DNA from: Rhodocyclaceae bacterium
GTDB taxonomy: Bacteria > Pseudomonadota > Gammaproteobacteria > Burkholderiales > Rhodocyclaceae
Assembly: GCA_008080565.1 (NCBI GenBank)
Contig: VIKE01000037.1
Span: forward strand, 23,732 to 87,731
Direction of reading: 5' to 3'
DNA length: 64,000 nucleotides
Shown: one piece after another, positions 1-9,135 of the stretch
Layout: every line of letters begins with the position of its first letter
How positions within the stretch are numbered: the stretch's first letter is position 1
Notes under the pieces: generated by a model
Database searches by the model: none
What the model saw: the letters and a program-made list of their open reading frames with translations, nothing else
Told to the model about the DNA's origin: nothing
Position numbers and translations under genes: made by a program

Positions 1-106
1 TGAGCAGATATTTCGGGTCGACCGTGGATTCCGTCCGGCCGGCCTTGTCCATCTTCGTCGTGCAGGCTGCCAGCGCCAGCACGAGGATGACGGCCAGCCA
101 GCGCAT
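1..106 (-). CDS. Putative lipoprotein, 3' part outside window
   Basis: An ATG at 106 (reading down) opens a frame beginning MRWLAVILVLALAACTTK, a short hydrophobic signal ending in a lipobox (LAAC), so the product is probably an outer- or inner-membrane lipoprotein. The ATG overlaps the stop codon of the upstream dedA-family gene (TGATG), which implies translational coupling. Only about 35 residues are visible. Residues ESTVDP are encoded by what looks like a degenerate copy of the dispersed repeat (8-27). Function cannot be assigned from this fragment. Confidence 0.6.
   Translation of the reverse strand, partial: MRWLAVILVLALAACTTKMDKAGRTESTVDPKYLL
8..27 (-). repeat. Dispersed repeat, partial copy (reverse orientation)
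   Basis: Reads TTTCGGGTCGACCGTGG, matching the conserved end of the dispersed element found elsewhere in the window; the A/T-rich half is missing. It lies inside the lipoprotein frame. Confidence 0.4.
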
Positions 107-747
107 CAGGCTTCCTTGCTCTTGAGGTAGCCCCAGCCGATGGGGATGAGCGAGGAAACGATGATGCCGATGATGATCACCGACAGATTGGCCTTGACCC
201 ACGGCATGTTGCCCAGCCAGTAGCCGGCCACACACAGCGAAACGACCCAGCCAACGGCGCCGATCAGGTTGAATATCGTGAAACGCGCATAGGTCATCGA
301 GCCGATGCCGGCGACGAAGGGCGCGAAGGTCCGGAACAACGGCAGGAAGCGCGAAATGATCAGCGTCTTGCCGCCATGTTTTTCATAAAAGGCGTGCGTC
401 TTGATCAGCGCGTCGCGGTTGAAGAAACGCGAATTTTCCCACTGGAAAACCTTGGGCCCGAGAAAACGGCCGATCTGGTAGTTGACCGTGTTACCGAGCA
501 CCGCCGCCGCAATCAGCACGCCCATCAGCGTGAAGATATCCATGCCCCCCTCGCCGATGGCAGCCAGCGCACCAGCCACGAAAAGCAGCGAATCGCCCGG
601 CAGAAAGGGCGTCACAACGAACCCGGTTTCGGCGAAGATGATGAAGAACAGGATGCCGTAGATCCACAGCCCGTACTCCAGCACCATCACGGCCAGATGC
701 TTGTCGAGGTGAAGGACGATATCGATGAATTGGGTGAGGAGTTCCAT
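106..747 (-). CDS. DedA family membrane protein
   Basis: A 213-residue multi-pass inner-membrane protein of the DedA/SNARE-associated family. Visible hallmarks are FAETGFVVTPFLPGDSLLF near residue 40 (acidic residue plus PGD re-entrant motif) and FLPLFRTFAPFVAGIG near 130 (conserved arginine), with further transmembrane helices to the C terminus. Family members support undecaprenyl-phosphate or phospholipid flipping and envelope integrity. The start MELLTQF at 747 is chosen because the upstream in-frame extension is polar and unlike the family. It is coupled to the downstream lipoprotein gene by overlapping stop and start codons. The substrate is not evident. Confidence 0.85.
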   Translation of the reverse strand: MELLTQFIDIVLHLDKHLAVMVLEYGLWIYGILFFIIFAETGFVVTPFLPGDSLLFVAGALAAIGEGGMDIFTLMGVLIAAAVLGNTVNYQIGRFLGPKVFQWENSRFFNRDALIKTHAFYEKHGGKTLIISRFLPLFRTFAPFVAGIGSMTYARFTIFNLIGAVGWVVSLCVAGYWLGNMPWVKANLSVIIIGIIVSSLIPIGWGYLKSKEA

Positions 748-913
748 GCGGGGCGCCGGGGTTTGAATGACGGCGCATTTTACCTTATGGAAGCGTCCGT
801 ACCGTGGTCGGAAATATTGCAAACAGATGCTGGCTACCAACGCTCATCAGTCGACTTTTCCATCGTCGCCAGTTGCTATAAATTGGGCGTAACAGACCAA
901 TATCGAGGGCGCA

Positions 914-1294
914 GTGAGTTACGAAATCATTTGGGAGCCCCGCGGCGTCATCAAGCTTTACTCGGCGCTGGTGACCGACAACGAGATGATTCAATCGGTC
1001 GTGGATACCGAAAAGGACGCGCGGTTTGACGAGTTGCGCTACGTCATCAATGACTTCCTCGGCATTACCGGCATTTCCATGACGAAAGACAGCGTGGAAG
1101 AGATTTCCGTGAGGGACAGAGGCGCTGCGTGCACCAATCCCAATATCAGGATAGCCGTCGTCGCAACGCATCCGGAAATCATTGCGCTGACCATCGCGTA
1201 CGCAAACTCCCCCCTGAACGCCTACCCAACCAAAATATTCGCCACGCTCGCCGAAGCTCGCTCCTGGTTGGGCCAGGCGAACCCGCACAGCTAG
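914..1294 (+). CDS. Conserved hypothetical protein, 126 aa
   Basis: A small soluble protein starting at GTG 914, just after a purine-rich stretch (gagggc). It begins MSYEIIWEPRGVIKLYSALV and has mixed alpha/beta character (ISVRDRGA, IRIAVVATHPEIIALTIAYA), reminiscent of STAS/SpoIIAA-like folds, but no motif is decisive. It sits alone between the divergent dedA-family gene and mutL. No signal peptide or transmembrane segment is seen. Confidence 0.65.
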   Translation: MSYEIIWEPRGVIKLYSALVTDNEMIQSVVDTEKDARFDELRYVINDFLGITGISMTKDSVEEISVRDRGAACTNPNIRIAVVATHPEIIALTIAYANSPLNAYPTKIFATLAEARSWLGQANPHS

Positions 1295-1373
1295 CATCCG
1301 GCCTGACGGCGCATCCTCCCCTCATAAAGCCACTGGTCGCGCGTCGGTCAAGGCAATCTGGGATAATCCGTGC

Positions 1374-3221
1374 ATGCCGACCATTGCCCGCCTACCCGAC
1401 CTCCTTATCAGCCAGATTGCCGCTGGCGAAGTGGTCGAAAGACCTGCCTCCGTCCTCAAGGAGCTCCTCGAAAACAGTCTGGATGCCGGCAGCAAGGCGA
1501 TCCAGGTGCATCTCGAAGAAGGTGGCGTCAAGCTGATCCGCATCACCGATGACGGCTGCGGCATCGCGAAAGAGGAGCTGGCACTGGCCCTGACCCGGCA
1601 CGCCACTTCAAAGATTTCCAGCCTCGATGACCTTGAGCGCGTTGGCACGCTTGGCTTTCGTGGCGAGGCGCTGGCGTCCGTCGCTTCCGTCGCCCGGCTG
1701 AGTATCACGAGTCGCGAACGCGGGGCAGCGCATGCCTGGAAACTGCGTGGCGAGCAGGGCGCCGAACCCGAACCGGCCGCCCTGATGGCCGGCACCGTCG
1801 TCGAAATGCGCGACCTTTACTTCAACACCCCGGCCCGCCGCAAGTTTTTGAAATCGGAAAGCACCGAATTCGCCCACTGCGCCGACGCCGTCAAGCGCCT
1901 GGCGCTGACCCGGCCGGATGTGGCGATCAGCCTGACCCACAACGGCCGCAACCTGTTCCAGCTTGCCCCGGCCGACGCGCCACGGCGCATCGCCGACATT
2001 CTCGGCGACGATTTTCTCGGTGCCGCCCGCGCTGTCGATGCCGGCGCCGGCCCTTTGGCTATCGTCGGTTTCGCCATCGACCCGACGCGCGCCACCGATG
2101 CCAAGGATGGCCAGTACGTCTTCGTCAACGGCCGTTTCGTGCGCGACAAGGTGATCAGCCACGCCCTGCGCGAAGCCTATCGCGACGTGCTGCACGGCAG
2201 CCGCCAGCCGGCTGTCTGCCTGTTCGTCAACATCGACCCCGCGCTGGTCGACGTTAACGTCCACCCGGCCAAGACCGAAGTCCGCTTCCGCGATTCGCGC
2301 GCCATGCACCAGTTCGTCTTCCACGCCATCCAGCGTACGCTGGCCGCGCCGGTGCAGGCCGAAGCAGTGCCGGCGCTGGTTGAGCGCAGCGCAGCGAGCG
2401 GCGAAGACCCGACTTCCACGGTCAACCGGGAATATCGGCCAAATTCCGAATACGCCCCGCCGCTCCGTCATCAAGGCAGCCTCGGCGTCGCCGAACCGGC
2501 CGCCGCGGCCTACCTCGCCTTCGCCCGCGCAGCCCAACAGGTCACGCCGTCGTCCGCCGGCCCGGCCACGACATTTCAATTTCAGGCCAATTTTCCGGTT
2601 GACCGTGGCAACGACAGCCCGCAGCCCGACAGCGCCGGCCCTCCGCTCGGCTACGCCCTGGCCCAGTTGCACGGCATCTACATCCTCGCCCAGAACGCCC
2701 GCGGCCTGATCCTCATCGACATGCACGCGGCGCACGAGCGCATCCTCTACGAAAGGCTCAAAACCGCCTTCGACAACCGCCAGATCGCCACCCAGGCGCT
2801 GCTCATCCCGGCCGTCTTCTCGGCCGACCCGCTCGACATCGCCGCCGTCGAAGAGCACACCGATGCACTGGCCGACCTCGGCTTCCAGATCGCGCCGCTC
2901 GGCCCCAATCAGCTTGGCGTGCGCGCCGTCCCCGCCCTGCTCCAATCCGGCGACCCCGCCGCCCTGGCCAAGTCACTGATCGCCGAACTGCGCGAGCACG
3001 GCATCACCCAACTCGCCACCGCCCGGCGCAACGAACTGCTCGCTACCATGGCTTGCCATGGCGCCGTCCGCGCCCGCCGCTTGCTCACCGTCCCGGAAAT
3101 GAACGCCCTGCTCCGCCAGATGGAAGAAACCGAACGCGCCGGCCAGTGCAACCACGGCCGACCGACGTGGACGGAACTATCACTCAACGATCTCGACAAA
3201 CTGTTTCTGCGCGGGCAATAA
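1374..3221 (+). CDS. mutL: DNA mismatch repair protein MutL (endonuclease type)
   Basis: A 615-residue MutL. The N-terminal GHKL ATPase is clear: IAAGEVVERPASVLKELLEN (residues 10-30), DDGCGI and GFRGEALAS. The C-terminal domain carries DMHAAHERILYE, a DQHA(X)2E(X)4E-type metal-binding endonuclease motif with Met replacing Gln, plus ACHGAVRA and CNHGRP motifs. Such MutLs nick the daughter strand in bacteria without MutH. The linker (about 340-425) contains two copies of the dispersed repeat in opposite orientations, read in frame as STVNRE and FPVDRG. The start ATG at 1374 fits the family N terminus. Confidence 0.96.
   Translation: MPTIARLPDLLISQIAAGEVVERPASVLKELLENSLDAGSKAIQVHLEEGGVKLIRITDDGCGIAKEELALALTRHATSKISSLDDLERVGTLGFRGEALASVASVARLSITSRERGAAHAWKLRGEQGAEPEPAALMAGTVVEMRDLYFNTPARRKFLKSESTEFAHCADAVKRLALTRPDVAISLTHNGRNLFQLAPADAPRRIADILGDDFLGAARAVDAGAGPLAIVGFAIDPTRATDAKDGQYVFVNGRFVRDKVISHALREAYRDVLHGSRQPAVCLFVNIDPALVDVNVHPAKTEVRFRDSRAMHQFVFHAIQRTLAAPVQAEAVPALVERSAASGEDPTSTVNREYRPNSEYAPPLRHQGSLGVAEPAAAAYLAFARAAQQVTPSSAGPATTFQFQANFPVDRGNDSPQPDSAGPPLGYALAQLHGIYILAQNARGLILIDMHAAHERILYERLKTAFDNRQIATQALLIPAVFSADPLDIAAVEEHTDALADLGFQIAPLGPNQLGVRAVPALLQSGDPAALAKSLIAELREHGITQLATARRNELLATMACHGAVRARRLLTVPEMNALLRQMEETERAGQCNHGRPTWTELSLNDLDKLFLRGQ
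2416..2450 (+). repeat. mutL: Dispersed repeat copy inside mutL linker
   Basis: Forward copy starting CCACGGTCAACCGGG followed by a degenerate TCGGCCAAATTC half. It is read in frame as TVNREYRPNSE in the non-conserved MutL linker. Confidence 0.75.
2572..2608 (-). repeat. mutL: Second dispersed repeat copy inside mutL linker
   Basis: Reverse copy: CATTTCAATTTCAGGCCAA then TTTTCCGGTTGACCGTGG. It is read in frame as FQFQANFPVDRG, about 50 residues after the first copy and in the opposite orientation. Confidence 0.85.
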
Positions 3222-3257
3222 TTCGGCGGCCTCAAACCCGTCCCGGCCCGCGCCCCC

Positions 3258-5969
3258 ATGATCTCATCCCTCAGGCAGTTACTCCGACCTTCCTCGGCAA
3301 CCCCCGGTGGACGTCGCAACTTCCTGATCGGTTTGGGACTCCTCGCCCTCCTGACCTACATCGGGCTCATTGCCGGTGGCCTGAAAGTGGCACTGGACCG
3401 TGAAAACGAGTTCACCCTGCGCAACCTCGACAATCTGGCCCGTGTTCTGGAGGCACATGCCCATAACACTGTGGACAAGATCGACACCGTGCTGCTGGCC
3501 AGCCAACTACGCCTGAACACCACGCTGGCCGGCGAATCCGCGGATGCGGCTGCGATCAATGCCGCGCTGGCCAGCTATCTGGCGCTGATCGCCAGCGAAT
3601 CGCAAAGCCTGCGCGTGGCCAATGCCGAGGGCAACTTCACGCATGACGCTTCGGGCAAGATCGCCAGCGTCCACATTCGCGACCGCGACTACTTCCAACG
3701 CAATCGCGATGGCGCCAGCGCGCTGGTCGTCTCCGAGCCGCTCTTTGCCAAGATCACCAGCAACTGGGTAATCACTCTGAGCCGCCGCCTCAATGACCGG
3801 CAAGGTCATTTCGCCGGCCTCGTCCAGGCGGCGGTGCGGGCCGATCATTTTCAGGAGTTTTTCACCAGCCTCAAGCTCGGCCCGGGCCAGAGCGTTGCCC
3901 TGGTCGACCGCGAACGCCGACTGATCGCCCGTTACCCGGCCGCCCCCGAGCGCCAGGGCAAAGTCCTCGAAAATACACCACTGACAGCGCTGATCGCCGA
4001 CCAGCAGGGGTATGGCAGCTTCACCCACCGCTCCTCGGTTGACGACATCAAGCGGCTCTATGTCGCCCGTCAGGTCGCCCACTACCCGTTGTACGTGGTG
4101 ATCGGGCACGCGCCGAGCAACTATCTGGCCAACTGGTACCAGCAAGTCCAGTGGTCAGTCCTCAGCACGCTGCTGCTGGCCTTCGTTCTGGGTGGCTGGA
4201 TCGCTGTCTGGCTGCGCACCTACGACCGGGCGCATGCGCTGGCGCAAGACATGACCCGGGCCTACGAGAACACCACGCGGCAAACCCGCGCCCTCCTCGA
4301 CAGCCTGCCCGACCCGGCCTGGCTGAGCGACCGCCAGCAATGTCTGATCGCCGTCAACGACGCCTACGCGCGGGCCTGCGGCAAGCCGGCCGACACCCTG
4401 CCCGGGCAGACCGTGGCTGCCATCTGGCCGGCTGAAGCCGCCGAACCGCTGGTCCGGCAGGATACCCTGGCGCTGTCCGAACAACGCCAACAGCGGCGGA
4501 CCGACACGCAGCAACTGGCCGACGGCGAGATTCGTCATTTCGAGTTCATCTCGACCCCGGTCCTCGACGAACGCGGCGAACTGACCGGCGTCGCCGGCGT
4601 TGCCCGCGACATCACGCAACTGCATCAGGACCAGGAGCGCATCCGCTACCTGGCCGAACACGACCAGCTGACCCGGCTCCCCAACCGCAGCATGCTGGCC
4701 GATCTGATGTCACAGGCGCTGGCGCTGACCTTCGGCACGCAAGCCGAGGTCGCCCTGATGTTCCTTGACCTCGACCATTTCAAGAACGTCAACGACACGC
4801 TCGGCCACGAGATCGGCGACCAGTTGCTGCGCGAGGCAGCCCAGCGCCTGAGCCGCAGCCTCGATGCGCGCGACACGGTCAGCCGTCAGGGCGGCGACGA
4901 GTTCGCCATGCTCATCCAGGGCTACGGTTCGCCCTCACGTCTGGCCAGCATCGCCCAACGACTGATCGACGCACTGGGCGAGCCCTTTATGGTGGCCGGA
5001 CACGAATTGCGGGTTGGCGCCAGCATCGGCATCAGCACCTACCCAGAGGACGGCAAGGACATCGGCAGCCTGCTGAAGAACGCCGACACCGCGATGTACC
5101 AGGCCAAGGCCGCCGGCGGCAACGCCTACCGTTTCTTTACGCCCGAAATGAACACCCGCATCTCCGAACGGGTGATGCTCGAAAACTCCCTGCGCCGGGC
5201 CTTGCGCGGCCAGGACATCTACCTCAATTACCAGCCACAGGTCGACGCCCAAAGTGGCCGCCTGATCGGCCTCGAAGCGCTGGTCCGCTGGAACCACCCG
5301 GAAAAAGGCAACATCCCGCCCGCCCGCTTCATCCCCATCGCCGAGGAAAGCAATCTGATCAACCAGATCGGCGACTGGGTGCTGCGCGAAGCCTGTCGGC
5401 AAACCCGCCAGTGGCAGGACCAGGGCCTGCCGCCCGTGGTCATGGCGGTCAACCTGTCCGCTGTTCAGTTGCGCCAGGCCAACCTCGCCCAACGGATCAT
5501 CGCCATCCTCGCCGAGACGGGTCTGGAGCCCTGCTGGCTTGAGCTGGAAATCACCGAAAGCGCCTTCATCCACGACACCGAGCGCATCGTCGCCGTGCTC
5601 GACGAACTAAGCGCCCTGGGCATCAAGCTGTCAATCGACGATTTCGGCACCGGCTACTCGAGCCTCGGCTACCTCAAGCGTCTGCCCTTCGACCGCATCA
5701 AGATCGACCAGTCCTTCGTCCGCGAATTGCCGGGCGACACCGACGACGTCGCCATCGTCCGGGCGATCATCGCCATCGCCGACAGCCTGCAAAAGGAGGT
5801 CATTGCCGAAGGCGTCGAACAGGCCCACCAGGCCGCCTTCCTGCTCGATCACGGCTGCCGCCTGATGCAGGGCTACCACTTCGGCCGCCCGACCTCGGCG
5901 GTCGCCATCGAAGCCGTCTTGCTGCACGGCGGATACCTCCCGATGCGGCCCGTCGACACTGCCGTTTGA
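3258..5969 (+). CDS. Membrane cache-PAS-GGDEF-EAL cyclic-di-GMP protein
   Basis: A 903-residue protein controlling cyclic di-GMP. Order: transmembrane helix (about 22-44), periplasmic dCache-like sensor (about 50-290), second helix (about 303-322), PAS domain (about 345-460), GGDEF (intact RQGGDEF near 545) and EAL domain (LEALVRW near 673, DDFGTGYSSLGYL, EGVEQ). Both catalytic signatures look intact, so it could be bifunctional or have one regulatory domain. It lies 36 bp after mutL on the same strand but is probably functionally unrelated. The ligand of the sensor cannot be told. Confidence 0.92.
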   Translation: MISSLRQLLRPSSATPGGRRNFLIGLGLLALLTYIGLIAGGLKVALDRENEFTLRNLDNLARVLEAHAHNTVDKIDTVLLASQLRLNTTLAGESADAAAINAALASYLALIASESQSLRVANAEGNFTHDASGKIASVHIRDRDYFQRNRDGASALVVSEPLFAKITSNWVITLSRRLNDRQGHFAGLVQAAVRADHFQEFFTSLKLGPGQSVALVDRERRLIARYPAAPERQGKVLENTPLTALIADQQGYGSFTHRSSVDDIKRLYVARQVAHYPLYVVIGHAPSNYLANWYQQVQWSVLSTLLLAFVLGGWIAVWLRTYDRAHALAQDMTRAYENTTRQTRALLDSLPDPAWLSDRQQCLIAVNDAYARACGKPADTLPGQTVAAIWPAEAAEPLVRQDTLALSEQRQQRRTDTQQLADGEIRHFEFISTPVLDERGELTGVAGVARDITQLHQDQERIRYLAEHDQLTRLPNRSMLADLMSQALALTFGTQAEVALMFLDLDHFKNVNDTLGHEIGDQLLREAAQRLSRSLDARDTVSRQGGDEFAMLIQGYGSPSRLASIAQRLIDALGEPFMVAGHELRVGASIGISTYPEDGKDIGSLLKNADTAMYQAKAAGGNAYRFFTPEMNTRISERVMLENSLRRALRGQDIYLNYQPQVDAQSGRLIGLEALVRWNHPEKGNIPPARFIPIAEESNLINQIGDWVLREACRQTRQWQDQGLPPVVMAVNLSAVQLRQANLAQRIIAILAETGLEPCWLELEITESAFIHDTERIVAVLDELSALGIKLSIDDFGTGYSSLGYLKRLPFDRIKIDQSFVRELPGDTDDVAIVRAIIAIADSLQKEVIAEGVEQAHQAAFLLDHGCRLMQGYHFGRPTSAVAIEAVLLHGGYLPMRPVDTAV

Positions 5970-6012
5970 TGCCCGTAAATTTCATCGCTGTCCGCTCTGC
6001 GCAAAGCCGATA

Positions 6013-6048
6013 CCACGGTCAACCGGAAAATTGGTCAAAATATGAAAT
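6013..6048 (+). repeat. Dispersed repeat copy, intergenic
   Basis: CCACGGTCAACCGGAAAA then TTGGTCAAAATATGAAAT, 43 bp after the GGDEF/EAL gene stop codon. Confidence 0.85.
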
Positions 6049-6128
6049 CCGGCGCCGGCTCGACCTCCCGCCACCATGCAAACAACATGCTTGCATCCCA
6101 TTTGAAAAGTTCGTAGGCTGCTGATCAG

Positions 6129-6146
6129 CCCCTCTTTTTTGAGGGG
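6129..6146. terminator. Short hairpin, possible terminator
   Basis: CCCCTC and GAGGGG enclose a six-T loop. No T-tract follows on either strand, so it may be a weak terminator or an mRNA leader structure of the downstream lipoprotein gene. Confidence 0.3.
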
Positions 6147-6204
6147 AAGCGCTCCATGATGGCCGGCTGCTTCGCCGGCAGACTTTCGACCGAGGGAGGC
6201 TTCC

Positions 6205-6949
6205 ATGCTCAATCTGTTTTCCATCTCCGGTTTCGGACGCCGCAATGCATGGCGGCTGTTTTTTGCGCTTCTGCTAATGGCCGGGTTGAATGCCTGCGGA
6301 AAATCCAGCGCCCCGCTCGAGACATCGGTGGAAGCCGCACCGCCGCCCCCGCCACCGGCCGCCACCGCAGAGCCGCCACCCGCTGCCAAGAATGGCGGCA
6401 CGACGCACCCCGAGACAGCGGCCATTGGCCGCGAATCGCCGCCGATCCCGCAGTTCGACTGGCCGCCGCCCAAGGCTTCGGCCGAAGAGTCGATACCCGA
6501 CAAATGGCTGCGCACCGGCCCGGCAACGCGGCTGGCCGACGTTGCCGACAAGTTCGAGAAGGCCTTGCGTCTGGCCCACTACGAGCAGCGGAGCTATTAC
6601 GCCGTGCCGCGCGGTTTTGCACTGGCGACCCAGCTTGAGCAGATCAAGGCCGATGGCACGCCGATGCCCGGGGCGGATCGCTGGAAGATTGGTGACCGAC
6701 GCACCCTGGGTGCAGTCCGCCACAGTTCCGAGTGATGAACAGATCAGGAGCTGGGCCGGTGGCGGAGCGCACGCGCTGCCGGCGTCCATCGGCGCGTTGC
6801 CGTATGGCGCTGACTATCGCGCCCGCGCCCTTATCTACGAGTTCGAGAAGGGCGAATCCGGCCCGGCGAAAACCCTGCTGCCCAGCCCGGTTTCCGGAGA
6901 AGCCCATCTCGACAAGGGGGGCATCTGGGAACCCCTGAGCATCCTTTGA
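6205..6949 (+). pseudogene. Proline-rich lipoprotein gene with probable +1 frameshift
   Basis: The frame starting at 6205 (after GAGGGAGG) encodes a lipoprotein signal ending MAGLNACGKSS, then a Pro/Ala-rich spacer and a globular part, but stops at 6735. From about 6692 the codon pattern (GC-rich third positions) and protein-like sequence move to the next frame: VTDAPWVQSATVPSDEQ to GGIWEPLSIL, ending 6949. Removing one G of the GG at 6691-6692 would join them into one protein of about 247 residues reading DRWKIVTDAPW across the junction. The disruption may be real or a sequencing error. The intact protein is not recognised. It precedes the TIR gene by 15 bp. Confidence 0.55.
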
Positions 6950-6964
6950 ACGTAGAGCGCGCAC

Positions 6965-7612
6965 ATGGCTAATCCCGTCTTCATCAGCTACCGGCGCAGC
7001 GACACGACGGGTGAGGCCGGGCGGCTGGCCGATTCGCTCGAAAACCTGCTCGGCGCGGCCTGCGTCTTTCGCGATGCCGACGATATTCCGGCCGGCGAGG
7101 ATTTCGAGGTCTTTTTGCAGCGCGAACTGGCCGGGACCGAGGTCACCGTCGTCCTCATCGGCAAGAAATGGTTGGCCGAACTGAACCACCGACTCAACCA
7201 GCCAAACCCTGACTTCGTGCGCATCGAGATCGCCACCGCGCTAAAACTCGGCAAGCGGGTCATCCCGGTTTTGCTCCAGGGCGCCGAATTGCCGAGTGCG
7301 GCGTCCCTGCCCGACGATCTGCGCGCCCTCGTCAATCGCCAAGCCATCAACCTGCGCGACGAGGCGTGGATCGCCGATGCCGGCCGCCTCGCCGACGCCA
7401 TCGGCCGTCCCTACGACTGGCGGCGGCTGATGCTGCGCGCCTTGATTTTCATTGTCGCGGCGGTGGTGGCCACCAAATACGCCATCGGCGCCCTGGCCCC
7501 GAACGCCGACAACCAGCTTGAACTGGCGCGTGGCGTCATCGTCAGCCTGCTGGCGCTCTATACCGGCGTCGAAGGTTTCCTGTGGTGGAAACGCAAAAAG
7601 CGGGTGACGTAA
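6965..7612 (+). CDS. TIR-domain protein with C-terminal membrane helices
   Basis: A 215-residue protein. Residues 1-135 form a bacterial TIR domain: FISYRRSDT at the start, RDADDIPAGEDF (BB-loop region), and VRIEIATAL with E88 at the position of the catalytic glutamate of TIR NAD-cleaving enzymes. Two hydrophobic segments follow (about 145-165 and 182-202) ending in a basic tail WWKRKKRVT, so the TIR domain should be anchored at the inner membrane. It sits between a lipoprotein gene and a membrane-protein gene. NADase or adaptor activity is inference; no defence partner is recognisable. Confidence 0.8.
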   Translation: MANPVFISYRRSDTTGEAGRLADSLENLLGAACVFRDADDIPAGEDFEVFLQRELAGTEVTVVLIGKKWLAELNHRLNQPNPDFVRIEIATALKLGKRVIPVLLQGAELPSAASLPDDLRALVNRQAINLRDEAWIADAGRLADAIGRPYDWRRLMLRALIFIVAAVVATKYAIGALAPNADNQLELARGVIVSLLALYTGVEGFLWWKRKKRVT

Positions 7613-7613
7613 T

Positions 7614-8123
7614 TTGACGCGGCAAATGGCGTCCATTTTGCTCTGGCTGTCCGGCGCGCTGACCATCGGCCTGTTCATCGCCATGGCCGTCCACTCGGCG
7701 CCATTGTCACCGGGCATTCCGGCGCTGCAATTCACCTTTGACGAGGCGGCCTTCAAGGCCATTCTTGCCCAGTGGGGCCCGGATGGTATCGAGCTTTTCC
7801 GCCGCCATTTGCGCATCGACTTTCCGGTGCTCGCCAGCTACGGCCTCTTCGGCTACCTGCTCGTCCGCTACGGCTGTCTCTTCAGGCAACTCGACCAGAC
7901 GACCCGGCGCCTTTCGAGCTGGACCATGCCTGGCGCCGCACTGCTCGATGCCATCGAAAACCTGCTTCACCTCCAGTTGATTTCCGATACGACAAGCCAC
8001 GCCCCGGCCGTCTACCTGATCGCCGGCCTGGTGGCGACCGGCAAATGGTTGCTGATCGCCAATTTCATGACCGGGGCCCTATACCTGCTGGCCACCAAAT
8101 GGCGCAAAGGCTGCGAGAAATGA
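7614..8123 (+). CDS. Small multi-pass membrane protein
   Basis: A 169-residue hydrophobic protein with about four membrane segments (near 8-27, 72-90, 105-120 and 135-160). It starts at TTG 7614, one base after the TIR stop codon (an ATG five codons in is an alternative), so it is very probably co-transcribed and coupled with the TIR gene. The family is not recognised. The tight spacing suggests a shared membrane function, but that is inference. Confidence 0.65.
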   Translation: MTRQMASILLWLSGALTIGLFIAMAVHSAPLSPGIPALQFTFDEAAFKAILAQWGPDGIELFRRHLRIDFPVLASYGLFGYLLVRYGCLFRQLDQTTRRLSSWTMPGAALLDAIENLLHLQLISDTTSHAPAVYLIAGLVATGKWLLIANFMTGALYLLATKWRKGCEK

Positions 8124-8139
8124 CGCCAGCCAGGGAATC

Positions 8140-8175
8140 CCACGGTCGACCGGAAATTTTGGCCAAAATTGAAAG
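8140..8175 (+). repeat. Dispersed repeat copy, intergenic
   Basis: CCACGGTCGACCGGAAATT then TTGGCCAAAATTGAAAG. The left half carries TCGACC instead of TCAACC, making CGGTCGACCG a perfect palindrome. Confidence 0.85.
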
Positions 8176-8307
8176 GTCTTACGGCCAGCAATAACCAGTA
8201 CCACCCTGCTCGCGCCAACCGGCGCCACCGCAAAACAAGCGCCGACAACGCACAAAACCACACATCGTTACAGCCAATCATCGGCTGCGCCGCCTAAAAT
8301 ACCGGCG

Positions 8308-9120
8308 ATGTTCGTGTCCCATCCCTCTCCGGCCCGGCGAGCTCCGCTTTTCGCGTTTGCTGCCTCGCTCCTGATTCATGCCCTGATCCTGATGATCCCC
8401 CGGCATGATCCGGACGAAGCCTCAAGTCCACCGCGCATGGAAGCCCGCCTGCGCAAGCCGGTATCGACCGAAACGGCGAACGCTCCCGAGGCGCGCCAGA
8501 AGCCGGCGAAAATCAAGCCGGAACGCCCACGGTTGCTGACCACCAACAAGCGGAGCAAAACCTCGGTGGCCAGTGCGCCGCAATGGACGGCGGCAGAGAA
8601 AGCGGACATGAACCGCTTTCTCGACGAGCTCGACAACAACGCCAAATCCGCCCCCAAGCCGACACTGGCCCAGCGTTCAAAAGCCATGGCGCGCGAGGAA
8701 GCGTGGAAGCAGGCGCGGGAAGAATCGGCCGGCAGCGCCCTGCTCGACCTGCGCCCCAACGCCACCCCACCCGACCCGTTCAGTCTGGAAATGTACCTCG
8801 AAGGCATGCTTAGACGCCTCAATCGCAGCGCCAGCTTCGTCAAGAATGACCCGCGCGCCAAGGGCATGCATCCGGCTTCCATCGAGTTCAAGGTCAATCC
8901 GGACGGCACTATGAAGTCCTTCAAGGTCATCAATGCCGGCGATCAGGCCGACGAGATCGCCTTCGTCAAGGCCGTCGTCGAACGCTCCATCCCCTTCTCG
9001 CCCTTCCCGGTCGACCTCGACAGGGCGGCCCGCTCGCTGACCATGCGCATCTGCATCAATCCGGCCGGCTCGGGCGAAGGCGGCTTCGGCTTCACCCGGG
9101 CCAGCGGTCGGGCCTGCTGA
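8308..9120 (+). CDS. TonB-like periplasmic-spanning protein
   Basis: A 270-residue protein with one N-terminal membrane anchor (LFAFAASLLIHALILMI, a TonB-type helix containing His), a long charged Lys/Pro/Ala-rich periplasmic stretch (about 40-150) and a C-terminal TonB-like domain (FKVNPDGTMKSFKVINAG, FVKAVVERSIPFSPFP). It probably links inner-membrane energy to an outer-membrane or envelope partner. No exbBD genes adjoin, so the energising complex must be elsewhere. The exact partner is unknown. Confidence 0.75.
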   Translation: MFVSHPSPARRAPLFAFAASLLIHALILMIPRHDPDEASSPPRMEARLRKPVSTETANAPEARQKPAKIKPERPRLLTTNKRSKTSVASAPQWTAAEKADMNRFLDELDNNAKSAPKPTLAQRSKAMAREEAWKQAREESAGSALLDLRPNATPPDPFSLEMYLEGMLRRLNRSASFVKNDPRAKGMHPASIEFKVNPDGTMKSFKVINAGDQADEIAFVKAVVERSIPFSPFPVDLDRAARSLTMRICINPAGSGEGGFGFTRASGRAC

Positions 9121-9135
9121 GCCTCGCCGCCCGGC

